DNA of 64,000 bases from Candidatus Nitronereus thalassa (GTDB lineage: Bacteria > Nitrospirota > Nitrospiria > Nitrospirales > UBA8639), in the NCBI RefSeq assembly GCF_032191465.1, contig NZ_JAQOUE010000001.1, positions 496,001 to 560,000 of the forward strand. Direction: 5' to 3'. A model generated the notes under the pieces. It was not told the origin of the DNA. It searched no databases and saw only the letters and a list, made by a program, of their open reading frames with translations. Of this stretch, positions 53,231-63,553 are shown one piece after another; position 1 is the first letter of the stretch; each line of letters opens with the position of its first letter. A program made the position numbers and the translations under genes.

Positions 53231-54915
53231 TGCTTGCTGCGATCTATGCTCGAAAGAGCACAGAACAAGTTGGAATTGGTGACGAGGAAAAGTCCGTCAC
53301 TCGACAAATTGAGCATGGAAGAGCATATGCGGGTCAAAAGGGTTGGTCCATCGCAGAAGAACACATTTATTGCGATGACGGTATCTCCGGGGCAGAGTTT
53401 GTTAAACGCCCTGCCTTTCTGCGACTTATGAATTGCCTCAAACCACGACCGCCTTTTCAAATTCTCATCATGAGTGAGGAGTCCCGATTAGGTCGTGAAG
53501 CAATCCAGGTGAGTTATGCATTTAAACAAATACTCGATGCTGGCGTTCGAGTGTTCTTCTACATGACAGATCAAGAACGCAAGCTCGACAACGCCATGGA
53601 TAAGATCATGCTCAGCTTGACCAACTTCTCGGCAGAAATGGAGAGAGAAAAAGCCAGCCAACGAACCTATGATGCCATGCTGCGCAAGGCCAAAAACCTG
53701 CATGTTGTCGGCAATAAAGTTTTTGGATACGACAACGTCCCTGTTTTTGGTAAAGACTCTAACTCAGATGGCACGCCAAGGAGACAGCATGTTATTAGAC
53801 GAATTAACCCCATCCAGGCAGAGACTGTGCGCAAGATCTTCGAGTTGTATGCATCAGGTTTTGGCTTGGCACGCATTGCCAAGGCCCTCAACGAGGAACG
53901 AATTGTACCACCACATGGAGGAAATTCTGGATGGTGCCCGACCGCCCTACGTGATATCTTGCAGCGTGATCTATACCGGGGGATCGTACTGTGGAACCGT
54001 ACACAAGTTGTTCAACGAAATGGGACTCGAAAGCAACGCAAAAGACCAGAGTCGGAATGGTTACGAATGGAGGCTCCTGAATTAAGGATCATTTCCGATG
54101 TATTGTGGGAGCAAGTTGAAGACCGCCGAGCCAAGAATAAACGCGCCTATCTTCGTAGTAATGACGGCCGACTACTATCACGCCCGACAGGCGAAGATCG
54201 ACGGTCAAACTATCTTCTCACCAGTATTTGTAAATGTGTAGTGTGTGGTGGATCCCTTGTGGCAATTAAACGTACAGCCAAACGCCGATATACCCGTACC
54301 GTTTACAGGTGTAGCTACCATCACAAGCGTGGCAACGCGATTTGCACCAACAGCGTTGAACTCCGTCAAGACATTCTTGATTCGGCCATCCTTCACGCCA
54401 TGAACGAGGCTGTAGATGAACGTGTCCTTGAAGCCTCGGTCATACAGGCCCTGGACCGAATCAAAAAAGACCAAAAAAAATTCCCAGATCGGCGCATAGC
54501 GATCAAACGGGAACTTTCCCTAATTGAGGCTCGGGCACGTTGTATGCTTGACCTGATAGGCGAAGGAAATGGAAATACGCTTATGGTGAAAGAGTTGGAT
54601 GACTTGTCAGAGCGACAGGAAACTTTGAAGCAAGAACTGATTAGACTCGATGAACTAGAGAATGTAACCGACCTTGATGCCAAACGACTAGCAAAGGACC
54701 TCAAAAGCCTGGTGGAAGACCTCCCTGCCCTTTTCTCCCGTCATGTCCCTTTAGCCCGTCAGATGCTACGAAAACTCCTTGATGGGCACATTCTTTGTGA
54801 ACCCATTATGGAAGACGGGAACCCAGGTTATCGTTTTACGGCCACTGGCACTTTTGACCGATTACTAACAGGGATGAAAGTGGTCAATCAAAGTGGTGGA
54901 GGGCAGGGGGATTGA
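53227..54915 (+). CDS. Large serine recombinase (integrase)
   Basis: The 562-residue protein has the resolvase catalytic domain (AAIYARKST with nucleophile S11; EESRLGRE; NFSAEMEREKASQRTYDAM), the recombinase DNA-binding domain (KIFELYASGFGLARIAKALNEERIVPP), a zinc-ribbon (CKCVVCGGSL, then RCSYHHKRGNAIC) and a C-terminal coiled coil. A GGAGG ribosome site precedes it. The last residues (GGGQGD) and stop lie inside the tRNA-Ala gene, so the reading frame crosses the putative attachment site. I infer it integrated the island. Confidence 0.9.
   Translation: MMLAAIYARKSTEQVGIGDEEKSVTRQIEHGRAYAGQKGWSIAEEHIYCDDGISGAEFVKRPAFLRLMNCLKPRPPFQILIMSEESRLGREAIQVSYAFKQILDAGVRVFFYMTDQERKLDNAMDKIMLSLTNFSAEMEREKASQRTYDAMLRKAKNLHVVGNKVFGYDNVPVFGKDSNSDGTPRRQHVIRRINPIQAETVRKIFELYASGFGLARIAKALNEERIVPPHGGNSGWCPTALRDILQRDLYRGIVLWNRTQVVQRNGTRKQRKRPESEWLRMEAPELRIISDVLWEQVEDRRAKNKRAYLRSNDGRLLSRPTGEDRRSNYLLTSICKCVVCGGSLVAIKRTAKRRYTRTVYRCSYHHKRGNAICTNSVELRQDILDSAILHAMNEAVDERVLEASVIQALDRIKKDQKKFPDRRIAIKRELSLIEARARCMLDLIGEGNGNTLMVKELDDLSERQETLKQELIRLDELENVTDLDAKRLAKDLKSLVEDLPALFSRHVPLARQMLRKLLDGHILCEPIMEDGNPGYRFTATGTFDRLLTGMKVVNQSGGGQGD
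54893..54905 (+). repeat. Putative right attachment site at the tRNA-Ala 3' end
   Basis: GTGGTGGAGGGCA equals the tRNA acceptor 3' strand plus CCA on the minus strand and is repeated at 6544-6556. Confidence 0.5.
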
Positions 54916-54969
54916 ACCCCTGACCTCGACGTTGCGAACGTCGCGCTCTCCCAACTGAGCTAGCCCCCC
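54894..54969 (-). tRNA. tRNA-Ala (anticodon CGC), CCA encoded
   Basis: The minus strand folds into a standard cloverleaf: acceptor GGGGGGC/GCCCTCC, D-arm GCTC/GAGC, anticodon arm CGACG-TTCGCAA-CGTCG with anticodon CGC, T-arm AGGGG-TTCAATC-CCCCT, discriminator A and CCA. The 3' end overlaps the last codons of the serine recombinase on the opposite strand. Confidence 0.95.
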
Positions 54970-55041
54970 ATGCTAATAGATCCAGGACCTTGTCGGTCGT
55001 TACCGATGGTCACTTTATCAAAAGCCCTATACCCTCGCAAT

Positions 55042-55671
55042 CTAAGAAGCCGGCTCAAGAATTTTTGTTTTTTGTCCCTCAACAGACAAGCGTCCGGCCG
55101 CAAAGAGAGCTACCGCTTGGGGATACAACCGGTGTTCTTGTTCAAGAATACGGGCGGAGAGGGAATCCACCGAATCTCCTTCGTGTACAGGCACGGCAGC
55201 TTGTAAAATAATGGGGCCCTCATCGACACCTTCTGTTACAAAATGCACGGTGCACCCTGAGATTTTTACTCCAGCGTCTAATGCCTGTTGTTGGCCATTC
55301 AATCCAGGAAATGACGGAAGAAGAGACGGATGAATATTCATCATGCGCCACTGGTACGCTTCAATAAGCACTGACGTGACAATTTTCATATATCCGGCCA
55401 GCAGTACCAATTGCACTTCATGCGCTTTCAACACTTCCAATATTTTTTGGTCGTAGGCCTTTCGAGGATCGGATTCTCCGATCACAGATTTTGGATTGAG
55501 ATACATCCCTTTTATGCCATGTTGCTGAGCTCGCTCCAGTGCTTGCGCATCACTTTTGTTACTCACGATGATCGTAATAGTCGCATCAAGCTTCTTGTTT
55601 TCGATTGAGTCGATAATCGCTTGAAGATTAGACCCTCGGCCAGAAGCCAGTACGCCAAGACGCAGGGGCAT
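55042..55671 (-). CDS. purN: Phosphoribosylglycinamide formyltransferase
   Basis: The 209-residue protein has the GART fold motifs LGVLASGRGSNLQAI, LLAGYMKIV, NIHPSLLPSFPGLNGQQQAL and HFVTEGVDEGPIILQAAV. It transfers a formyl group from 10-formyl-tetrahydrofolate to GAR in purine synthesis. It follows purM by three bases. Confidence 0.95.
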   Translation of the reverse strand: MPLRLGVLASGRGSNLQAIIDSIENKKLDATITIIVSNKSDAQALERAQQHGIKGMYLNPKSVIGESDPRKAYDQKILEVLKAHEVQLVLLAGYMKIVTSVLIEAYQWRMMNIHPSLLPSFPGLNGQQQALDAGVKISGCTVHFVTEGVDEGPIILQAAVPVHEGDSVDSLSARILEQEHRLYPQAVALFAAGRLSVEGQKTKILEPAS

Positions 55672-55674
55672 GAC

Positions 55675-56721
55675 CTATCCCCCCCCAGTGGAATAGGTTA
55701 CACAAGGCGTGCCTTGTGGGTTTTTGTCGATATGCCCAATTCGAAATGCTGTTTCTCCAAGATCTTTGGCACGTGCCATAACCTTCCCTGCCTGATCGGA
55801 CGGGACAATCACGACAAACCCAATTCCCATGTTGAAGACTCGAAACATTTCTTCCTCTTCTACCTGTCCTAAACTTTGAATTTGAGGAAAAATTTCAGGT
55901 ACCTCCCATGTTCCCCGATGAATGTGCGCGAGACATCCATGCGGCAACACACGAGGCACATTCCCGGTTAATCCACCACCTGTAATGTGGGCTAGCCCGT
56001 GGACAGAAAATTCCTTAATCAATTCCATCACGGGTTTAACATAAATTCTCGTTGGCTTGAGTAATATCTCCCCTACCGTCTCATTCATATTGGGCAGAGT
56101 ACTTTCAAGAGGTAACGCCCCTTGATCAAGCAACACGCGTCGTGCCAAGGAAAACCCGTTACTGTGCAACCCGGACGACGCCAAACCGATGACAGCATCG
56201 CCAGGCTGAATGTTTTCTCCGGAAAGTATGTTCGCTCGCTCCACGACCCCCACGGCAAATCCTGCGAGGTCATATTCGCCGGATTGATAAAACGAAGGTA
56301 GCTCTGCGGTCTCCCCGCCTATTAATGCACAGCCGGCTTGCCGACAGCCTTCGGCTATCCCTTTGACAATCGCCTCGCCTTTATCGACGACTAACTCCCC
56401 AACGGCAAGATAGTCTAAAAAAAATAGGGGTTCTGCTCCGCTGACAATAATGTCATTTACGCACATCGCGACAAGATCGATGCCGACGGTATCATGGCGA
56501 TCCATAAGGAATGCCACCTTGAGCTTCGTCCCTACCCCATCCGTACCAGAGACCAAGACGGGATCGACAAATCGTTCCGACCCAAGCCGAAACAACCCGC
56601 CAAAAGAACCGATATCCCCGAGCACCTCAGGACGAAATGTGGATTTTGCCAGGGGACGAATTCGCCGAACGACTTCATCCCCGGCTGCGATGTCCACTCC
56701 TGCTTGACGGTAAGTAGTCAT
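55675..56721 (-). CDS. purM: Phosphoribosylformylglycinamidine cyclo-ligase (AIR synthetase)
   Basis: The 348-residue product starts at [11 protein letters not shown] (56721); the frame is open to 56742. Family motifs are clear: [64 protein letters not shown] and [16 protein letters not shown]. It closes the imidazole ring of AIR with ATP. It is coupled to purN. Confidence 0.95.
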   Translation of the reverse strand: MTTYRQAGVDIAAGDEVVRRIRPLAKSTFRPEVLGDIGSFGGLFRLGSERFVDPVLVSGTDGVGTKLKVAFLMDRHDTVGIDLVAMCVNDIIVSGAEPLFFLDYLAVGELVVDKGEAIVKGIAEGCRQAGCALIGGETAELPSFYQSGEYDLAGFAVGVVERANILSGENIQPGDAVIGLASSGLHSNGFSLARRVLLDQGALPLESTLPNMNETVGEILLKPTRIYVKPVMELIKEFSVHGLAHITGGGLTGNVPRVLPHGCLAHIHRGTWEVPEIFPQIQSLGQVEEEEMFRVFNMGIGFVVIVPSDQAGKVMARAKDLGETAFRIGHIDKNPQGTPCVTYSTGGG

Positions 56722-56744
56722 AGGGGGCCTGCTTAAAAGCACAG

Positions 56745-58079
56745 TTATTGGTGAGTAAATTCTACAAGGGTCTCAATATGCGCGGTCTGTGGAAACATAT
56801 CAAACAGTTGAACACGTCTCATTTGGTATTCTCCCGCGCACAAACGGTTGGCATCACGAGCCAAAGACGGGGCATCGCAAGACAAATAATAAATCCGCGA
56901 GACCTTGGTCATCAGCAATGACTCGACACACCTTTTGCTTAAGCCTGTCCTGGGCGGATCCACAAGAATAACATCATAGTCATTGGGTTCAACCTGTTGT
57001 AAAAAATCTTCAGCCGTGGACGGGCGAAATCGGCATCGCCCAATGTGATTCACCGACGCGGATTTTCTGGCATCAGCCACAGCGAAAGGATTTTCTTCGA
57101 CCACGGTAGCCATGGCGCCCTTCCTGGCCAATGACAATCCGAGACAACCAACGCCGGCAAATAACTCCAGGACTCGGACTCCAGCACAAGTTCCCAACCA
57201 TTCCTCCAGGGTTTGGTAAATCATGGCGTAGACGGCCCAGTTAGCTTGCATGAACGATCGATCACTGATGCGAAACGCCATGTCCTGAAATTGTTCAAAC
57301 AGATGATCTTCTCCACTCACCAAACGAACTGGTGCATGTTTTCGACCTGCAGGGGGCACCCCTGCGGTTACGACACATCCTGCCACGGCTGGAATATCTT
57401 GGAATGCCTTGAGAAGAGATTCGGCTTGGCCTTGAAACAGCTTAGGAGATTTCAAGATGACCAAATGGCTACCAAAGGCAGCGGAGGCACGCACTTCAAG
57501 GCTCGAGAGAAGGGCTGGTAGTCTGGCCATGGTCCCCAATCGATTTTTGATTTCCTCTACCACTGAACGAATAGATTCTGGAATCAGCAAACATCCGGAG
57601 GCTTCCACGGGCTTATGTGAACGTTCTTGCACAAATCCTAAATGAAAGGTCTTCTGGGCCTGAAACACAGAAAATCGAATCCATCGTCGATATTCGTAGG
57701 GAAATGGAGAAGGGACAGGAGGTAACGTCTCTTGGATCGTGATCTTCCCAATCCTGGCAAAGGCTTCTTCCAGCATTTGCTGTTTATAACGAAGCTGTGC
57801 GTCATACCGAATATGCTGGAATTGACAGCCTCCACATTGCTGGTATACCTGACAAGGTGCTTGAACCCGATTGGGGGAGAATTCTTGCACTTGATCCAAT
57901 GTGGCAAACTGATAGGCCTGACGGGAATCTTCTGGGGTAATCGTCACCAGTTCCTCTGGCAACACCCCCCGAACAAAGGTGACTTTGGACCCGACATGGG
58001 TCAGTCCCCATCCACCCTCCACAATTCGCTCAATTTTCAAAGAAGTATGAGTTTCCATCGGAAGGAGATTCGCTTGCAT
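56745..58079 (-). CDS. RlmD/TrmA-type RNA (uracil-5-)-methyltransferase
   Basis: The 444-residue protein has an N-terminal TRAM domain ([30 protein letters not shown]), an iron-sulfur motif [10 protein letters not shown] with a further Cys (ASGC), and the SAM methyltransferase core [22 protein letters not shown] with a catalytic-loop [12 protein letters not shown]. The family methylates uracil C5 in 23S rRNA or tRNA. It lies 24 bp upstream of purM, as in many compact housekeeping blocks. Confidence 0.88.
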   Translation of the reverse strand: MQANLLPMETHTSLKIERIVEGGWGLTHVGSKVTFVRGVLPEELVTITPEDSRQAYQFATLDQVQEFSPNRVQAPCQVYQQCGGCQFQHIRYDAQLRYKQQMLEEAFARIGKITIQETLPPVPSPFPYEYRRWIRFSVFQAQKTFHLGFVQERSHKPVEASGCLLIPESIRSVVEEIKNRLGTMARLPALLSSLEVRASAAFGSHLVILKSPKLFQGQAESLLKAFQDIPAVAGCVVTAGVPPAGRKHAPVRLVSGEDHLFEQFQDMAFRISDRSFMQANWAVYAMIYQTLEEWLGTCAGVRVLELFAGVGCLGLSLARKGAMATVVEENPFAVADARKSASVNHIGRCRFRPSTAEDFLQQVEPNDYDVILVDPPRTGLSKRCVESLLMTKVSRIYYLSCDAPSLARDANRLCAGEYQMRRVQLFDMFPQTAHIETLVEFTHQ

Positions 58080-58090
58080 CCGAGTGTCTG

Positions 58091-59464
58091 TTAGGCTTCA
58101 GGCCGAAGCTCGACATTCAGCAATTTAATTTTTCGATGTAAATGACTACGCTCTATCTGAAGATCGTCAGCGGTTTTCGATACATTCCATCCATTATCCC
58201 GAAGACGGTGGGTAATATATTCCCGTTCAAACGCATGTCGGGCATCTCGCAATGAATCATAGGTATCCAAGGCACTGACTCGATGGATCGCTCCATCTTG
58301 GCCTCCAGGCATAAAAGGAATGACATCCGCGGTTTCGATCACAGGTTTGGGGACCATAATCATGAGCCGTTCCACCTGATTGCGGAGCTCACGGATATTG
58401 CCAGGCCAGTCATGCCGAGCCAACACCTCCAACGCTCCATCTGTAATTTCTTTGAGTTTCATCCCCTGCTCTTCAGCATGGATACGCAAAAAATGTCGAA
58501 CTAGCGCAGGAATATCTTGGCATCGATTTCGAAGTGGCGGCACTTCGATGGGAAGCACATTGAGCCGATAAAATAAATCCTCTCGGAAGGTTCCCTTTTC
58601 AATTTCCTGCCGCAGATCCTTATTTGACGCGGCAATCACCCGTACATTGACTTTAATAAGTTTGCCTCCCCCGACGCGCGTGAACTGTTGCTCTTGAAGC
58701 ACCCGAAGGACTTTGGCCTGTGTGGCCACACTCATATCCGCGATTTCATCCAAGAAAAGGGTTCCGCCATCTGCAAGATCGAACTTTCCTCGACGCTGAG
58801 CCACTGCGCCGGTAAAGGCGCCACGTTCATGACCAAACAATTCGGTCTCAATAAGTGTTTCAGGAATCGCGGCGCAATTCACTTCCACAAACGATCGACT
58901 GCGTCTCGGGCTTTGAAGATGAATCGCCCGGGCCACAAGCTCTTTCCCCGTTCCATTTTCTCCGGAAATAAGCACACGACTATGGGTAGGCGCCGCAGCG
59001 GATATTTGCTGACGCAGAGTCTCCATGACAGGAGAATCGCCAACTAACTCGGAATGCCGTTCGACTTGAATACGGAGATTAAGATTTTCTTCTTCGAGCT
59101 TGCGCTGATGTAGCGCGTTGCGAACAAGAATAGTGACTTTTTCGAGATCAAGAGGTTTTTCAAGGTAATCATAAGCCCCAAGTTTAGTGGCTTTGACCGC
59201 AGTCTCTACCGACCCATGGCCCGACATCATGATCACCATGAGATTCGGAAATTGCTGACGAACACGCTTCAGAGTTTCCAGCCCGTCGATCTCTGGCATC
59301 CAAATATCAAGGATCACGAGATCGGGAGGTTCAGAGCGGATGAGCTTTAAAGCTTCCGCCCCACTCTTTGCCAGTGTTACCTGATGCCCCTCATCCTCGA
59401 GAATACTGCTGAGTGTATTCAAAATGGATGGTTCGTCATCAACGATACAGATGTTACCGGACAT
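58091..59464 (-). CDS. NtrX-like sigma-54-dependent response regulator
   Basis: The 457-residue protein has a receiver domain (VDDEPS, phospho-acceptor Asp in LVILDIWMPEIDG), a sigma-54 AAA+ domain (GENGTGKE, GAFTGA, GGTLFLDEIADM) and a Fis-type helix-turn-helix (DNGWNVSKTADDLQIERSHLHRKI). It should activate sigma-54 promoters when phosphorylated, probably by the kinase encoded just upstream. Ribosome site AAGGAAG. Confidence 0.92.
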   Translation of the reverse strand: MSGNICIVDDEPSILNTLSSILEDEGHQVTLAKSGAEALKLIRSEPPDLVILDIWMPEIDGLETLKRVRQQFPNLMVIMMSGHGSVETAVKATKLGAYDYLEKPLDLEKVTILVRNALHQRKLEEENLNLRIQVERHSELVGDSPVMETLRQQISAAAPTHSRVLISGENGTGKELVARAIHLQSPRRSRSFVEVNCAAIPETLIETELFGHERGAFTGAVAQRRGKFDLADGGTLFLDEIADMSVATQAKVLRVLQEQQFTRVGGGKLIKVNVRVIAASNKDLRQEIEKGTFREDLFYRLNVLPIEVPPLRNRCQDIPALVRHFLRIHAEEQGMKLKEITDGALEVLARHDWPGNIRELRNQVERLMIMVPKPVIETADVIPFMPGGQDGAIHRVSALDTYDSLRDARHAFEREYITHRLRDNGWNVSKTADDLQIERSHLHRKIKLLNVELRPEA

Positions 59465-59571
59465 TCTTAATTACTTCCTTACAATACACGGCGAATCGAC
59501 GGGATAGGATCTTGGGGCGCTTAAGAGATTGATCAAATACCGGCCTTACCCATCGTCTCTTATCTCAATTA

Positions 59572-61872
59572 TTATGCAATTGGCAATTCAATAGAGAAGA
59601 CCGCCCCCTGAGTTTGATGATTGGCCACTTGAATCGTGCCGTTATGGTCCGTCACGATGCGATGCACAATTGCTAACCCCAAGCCCGTGCCAGCGCTTCG
59701 TTTAGAAAAATATGGCAAAAATAATTTATCTTGATCCTCATGGCGAATCCCAGGGCCCTCGTCGATGACCTTGATCATCACCCGTTGCAGTTTCCAGTCC
59801 ATTTCCGTGGTGACCCACAGCCGCCCCTTTTGTTCCATGGCCTGGATAGCATTGTCAAATAGATTCACAAAGACCCGTCGCATTTGTTCCCGATCCATAT
59901 TGACCAGAGGTAAAGTCGGATCCAACGTCAGATGAAAGGTCACATCTCGGTGTCCTCCGGTATATAAGGCCACGACTTTTTCGATCACCTCATGTAACGA
60001 CTCGCGCACCATGTGAGGAGCCGGCATTCTGGCAAATTTTGAGAATTCATCGACCATGCGTTTAAGGCTTCCTACTTCATTCACAATGACACCCGTGGAT
60101 TGATCAAAAATATCTTCAAAGTCAGGAGCTTTATCGAAAAACTTCTTTCTCAAACGTTGCGCGGCAAGTTGAATCGGGGTCAATGGATTTTTAATTTCAT
60201 GGGCAATGCGCTGGGCCACTTCTTGCCAGGCTGCAGTTTTTTGGGCCTTGATCAACTCGGAACGATCTTCGAATACCAACACAAACCCCAAATCCTTGCC
60301 AGATTCATTTCTCATCCGCGACAGGCTGAGGCCAATCGTCAACAGTTTGCCCTGCACCTCCATTTGGCCTTCTAATGTTAAGGTGTCCCGACCATCAACT
60401 AAAATGCGATCATAAGCTTCCTGAAATAAACTAAAATTATTTTCTTTAAATACGTCGAACACGAGTCGACCACGGACGTCATCGGCCATGACGCCTAGAA
60501 TACGTTCTGCGGAATGATTGAACGTGGTAATCATCGCATGGACATCCAACGAGAGCACTCCAGAGGCAATGGTTTCAACGACCGCCTCCGTATAGGCGCG
60601 CCGGCGATCAGCTTCGATATTGGATTGCAAGAGAGATTGATTGGCTTGTTCAAGTTCGGCTTTGCCAGTAGAAAGATCTGTGGTCATCCGATTAAACGAA
60701 TCGACCAGCGTGCCAATTTCATCGGTCGCCTTGACGGCAATGCGCACGCTTAAATCCCCTCGGGCGACGGCCTCCGTCCCTTCCGCCAGCTTTTGAATAG
60801 GCACAGTAATGCCTCGGGCCACGTAGAATCCAAACCAGGTAGCACTAAACAACAGTAAGACCGTCACGACAGCCACAAACAGATAGGCACCGGCTTTGAT
60901 CGGATTTTCCATGGCTTTAATTTGCCGAAAATCCGTATACTGCCTGGCAATACCTTCCATTTTCGCGAGCAGAGACTCCGACACATAGGAACCCACGACC
61001 ACCACGCCTTCAATACCATTGGGATCCCGATTGGATGAAATTGGAACGGCTGCTCGGATCAGCCGTCCAATAGGCGCTTCCTGAACCGAGGTCAGTTCTT
61101 TTCCCGTATCCAAGACCTGTAATACTAACTGGCCGACGGGCAGACTTAACATTGTGGTCGGCACGTCCGGATCAACCATGCGAGCTAGGGTTTCTAGTTT
61201 CGAGGAAAAAACTTCAATTCCAGTTAAATTCAACTCCCCTCGTTTGCGAGCCATCGCGGCCATGAGAATTTCGCGATGTTCGGGGCGCAACATATCTTCA
61301 CGAAAGATTTCCTTGCTGATCGCCTGTGCGCTTTTTGTGGCCAACGCCGTGTGACCTTCATGATACATTCTGGCCATTTCTTCAGAATCTTTGAGCACCT
61401 GCTCAATTTGATCATTAAACCAAACCTTCATCACCTCACTGATTACGCCGCTGGCCACGAAGGCCAATAACACCGTAGGGACCAAGGAAAATCCGATAAA
61501 AGCAGCAATGAGCTTTGTTCGAAACCCAGATCCAAGCAATCGATGCCGTCGCTCAAAATAGGCCTTAATCAAATTCCGCGATAATAACAGGGTCAGCACT
61601 ACTAATCCGACTACATCCAAGTACACAAGGAACAACACCATGGCATAGCTGGCGCTGGGCAGGAGAGAGTCGGTCTTGAGCCCCCCGGTCATCCCGTAAC
61701 GAGCGTAGTACATCGTAAGGAGCAAACAGGGAATCAGGAGCAACAGAACGATCCAAACCGGTTTCAAATGTAGATGCTGCGCCTTGGGTCCCTGTTCGTC
61801 ATCACGAATGAACCGCTCACGCAATTTTTTGGAGGGCATGAGGCGTGGGGCTAATTTAGAAGGAGATGCCAT
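59572..61872 (-). CDS. NtrY-like sensor histidine kinase
   Basis: The protein of about 766 residues has several N-terminal membrane helices, an extracytoplasmic domain between helices (about 160-330), a HAMP domain (GITVPIQKLAEGTEAVARGD), PAS domain, HisKA (RIAHEIKNPLTPIQLAAQRLRKKF) and HATPase (RMVDEFSKFARMPAP, VIDEGPGIRHEDQDKLFLPYFS). The order matches NtrY. It pairs with the downstream response regulator. ATG at 61872 or GTG at 61878 may start it. Confidence 0.9.
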   Translation of the reverse strand: MASPSKLAPRLMPSKKLRERFIRDDEQGPKAQHLHLKPVWIVLLLLIPCLLLTMYYARYGMTGGLKTDSLLPSASYAMVLFLVYLDVVGLVVLTLLLSRNLIKAYFERRHRLLGSGFRTKLIAAFIGFSLVPTVLLAFVASGVISEVMKVWFNDQIEQVLKDSEEMARMYHEGHTALATKSAQAISKEIFREDMLRPEHREILMAAMARKRGELNLTGIEVFSSKLETLARMVDPDVPTTMLSLPVGQLVLQVLDTGKELTSVQEAPIGRLIRAAVPISSNRDPNGIEGVVVVGSYVSESLLAKMEGIARQYTDFRQIKAMENPIKAGAYLFVAVVTVLLLFSATWFGFYVARGITVPIQKLAEGTEAVARGDLSVRIAVKATDEIGTLVDSFNRMTTDLSTGKAELEQANQSLLQSNIEADRRRAYTEAVVETIASGVLSLDVHAMITTFNHSAERILGVMADDVRGRLVFDVFKENNFSLFQEAYDRILVDGRDTLTLEGQMEVQGKLLTIGLSLSRMRNESGKDLGFVLVFEDRSELIKAQKTAAWQEVAQRIAHEIKNPLTPIQLAAQRLRKKFFDKAPDFEDIFDQSTGVIVNEVGSLKRMVDEFSKFARMPAPHMVRESLHEVIEKVVALYTGGHRDVTFHLTLDPTLPLVNMDREQMRRVFVNLFDNAIQAMEQKGRLWVTTEMDWKLQRVMIKVIDEGPGIRHEDQDKLFLPYFSKRSAGTGLGLAIVHRIVTDHNGTIQVANHQTQGAVFSIELPIA

Positions 61873-62076
61873 GATCACCGATTCAGAAACTGTCTGCTAT
61901 TTTGATAACCTCGTGGATAATTCCTACGAATTTTGGCTCACCAGGAAAATCTTGGGAACCTAAAACTCAACCCAGGCTCGCTTGGCCTATTGTAAGCGGG
62001 ATGGTGAAGGATTGGAATGGCATTCATGCCAAAGGGACATGACACTGGAATTCATGGTGAAGAGATAATGTAGATA

Positions 62077-62475
62077 TTAAACCTTAGGTTTTTTTTCTGA
62101 TGTCGCCTCGACAAATTTCATTCGCAGCGTGTAGAGCATATCTTTTATCACGGCGGCTTCTTCAGTGGACAAATTCCCTTTGGTTTTTTCCTCAAGCATG
62201 GAAAGAATATCAATGATTTCCTTTGCTTGCGGTAAATTAACTGGAGCATTGGGCTGATCGGGACTTAACTTTTCTCCCATCAGCATGAGAGCGGAAGTAC
62301 CCAATGAAAAAATGAATGAAGAAAATGTCAGCGGCGGGGCATGTTCTTGAGATTTTTCCGAAGCTGCGTGAGAAGACGAGGAAGCTCCTGCCTCAGGCGC
62401 TGGAGTTGGGGATTCCTCACGAGCTTGCCCGCGTTTATCTCGAATGACAAACCCTTGTCCTTCTTCTTCAGCCAA
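62077..62475 (-). CDS. DUF1844 protein
   Basis: The 132-residue protein has a low-complexity acidic/serine-rich N-terminus and the DUF1844 core FSSFIFSLGTSALMLMGE, then LPQAKEIIDILSMLEEKTKGNLSTEEAAVIKDMLYTLRMKF. The function is unknown. Confidence 0.85.
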   Translation of the reverse strand: MAEEEGQGFVIRDKRGQAREESPTPAPEAGASSSSHAASEKSQEHAPPLTFSSFIFSLGTSALMLMGEKLSPDQPNAPVNLPQAKEIIDILSMLEEKTKGNLSTEEAAVIKDMLYTLRMKFVEATSEKKPKV

Positions 62476-62665
62476 GAATAAACTCCTTGATTATTCAGTG
62501 GTTAAAAATTATCACAATCAATACTTGCCTGCAAGGCAACGGGCATTGAAGAGCCCCTGGAAACAGGTATAATGGGGTCGGTTTAGCACTTGTTTCATTC
62601 TGTGGAAAAATTCGAAACAATCCACGCAACTATGAATCTTCCAACCAAAAGATCTCCGTCCATCC

Positions 62666-63553
62666 ATGCCAACTCCTTTTGACGACCTTGTTGCCCTAGT
62701 TGCCCAGCTGAGAGGCCCGAATGGTTGCCCATGGGATAGGAAACAAACCCATGAAACCCTCAAGCCCTATTTAGTTGAAGAAGCGTATGAAGTCTTGGAA
62801 GCCTTAGACAAAGGCGATTCTAGGCAACTTCGGGAGGAATTAGGCGATCTTCTACTGCAAGTCCTTCTGCATTCGGAATTGGAGGAAGAACAACACCGGT
62901 TTTCCATGAATGATGTCATCACCGCCTTGCACGAAAAACTTATCCGACGACATCCACATGTATTTGGGGCCCTTCAGAAATCAGAGACGTCCTTAAATGC
63001 GAACCAGGTAGTGAATCAATGGGAAAAAATTAAACAGTCGGAACGGTCTACGGATGGTCGTGACGATTCCATACTGGAAGGTGTTCCACCATCCCTTCCT
63101 GCCCTATTACGTGCCTATCAATTGCAAAAACGGGCTTCACGAGTAGGGTTTGACTGGGAAAAGCCAGAACATGTCCTCGATAAACTTAATGAAGAATTGC
63201 AAGAACTTCGCGAGGCGACCGACCACCACCGGACCTTAATGGCTGGGAGTCCATCAGACCAAGGGACTTCTTTGGCGCTCGAAGCTATTGAACAAGAGTT
63301 TGGAGACGTGCTATTCACCATTGCAAATTTATCCAGATATTTACATATCAATCCGGAAGAAGCCTTGCGGAAAACCTGTAATCGTTTCGAAGGACGATTT
63401 AAACATATGGAACAGCTGGCCTCGAAATCTGGCAAGGGTTTACAAGAGCTCACCTCCACAGAATGGGAATCTTATTGGTCCATGGCCAAACAGCAGGAAC
63501 AGGCATCCCTCAGCCAAGACCGCTCCTCTTGGGAACGAAATGAAAACGTATGA
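62666..63553 (+). CDS. mazG: Nucleoside triphosphate pyrophosphohydrolase
   Basis: The 295-residue protein has two MazG domains. The first is complete: LRGPNGCPWDRKQTHETLKPYLVEEAYEVLEAL, then EELGDLLLQVLLHS. The second begins KRASRVGFDWEKPEHVLDKLNEELQELREA and FGDVLFTIANLSRYLHINPEEAL. It hydrolyses (d)NTPs to monophosphates. The stop overlaps the start of the next gene (ATGA). Confidence 0.95.
   Translation: MPTPFDDLVALVAQLRGPNGCPWDRKQTHETLKPYLVEEAYEVLEALDKGDSRQLREELGDLLLQVLLHSELEEEQHRFSMNDVITALHEKLIRRHPHVFGALQKSETSLNANQVVNQWEKIKQSERSTDGRDDSILEGVPPSLPALLRAYQLQKRASRVGFDWEKPEHVLDKLNEELQELREATDHHRTLMAGSPSDQGTSLALEAIEQEFGDVLFTIANLSRYLHINPEEALRKTCNRFEGRFKHMEQLASKSGKGLQELTSTEWESYWSMAKQQEQASLSQDRSSWERNENV

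Larger units (their letters stand above)
6544..54905. mobile_element. Putative tRNA-Ala-integrated genomic island, about 48 kb
   Basis: The right boundary is the 3' end of a tRNA-Ala gene next to a large serine recombinase. A 13-bp perfect direct repeat (GTGGTGGAGGGCA) occurs at 54893-54905, covering the tRNA acceptor 3' strand plus CCA, and at 6544-6556. Everything between is accessory: secreted mosaic proteins, a fatty-acid/polyketide-like cluster and its regulators. Outside are housekeeping genes and an IS remnant. The repeat is short and the element could be old or composite. Confidence 0.5.

Noticed and set aside
55004-55014. Single TTACCGAT-like half-site near purN
   Set aside because: Only one half is present, with no second unit 11 bp away and no -10 at the fixed distance.
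55679-55686. C8 run at the end of purM as another phase-variable tract
   Set aside because: It lies at the very end of the coding region in a housekeeping gene and the frame is intact; a slip would have little effect.
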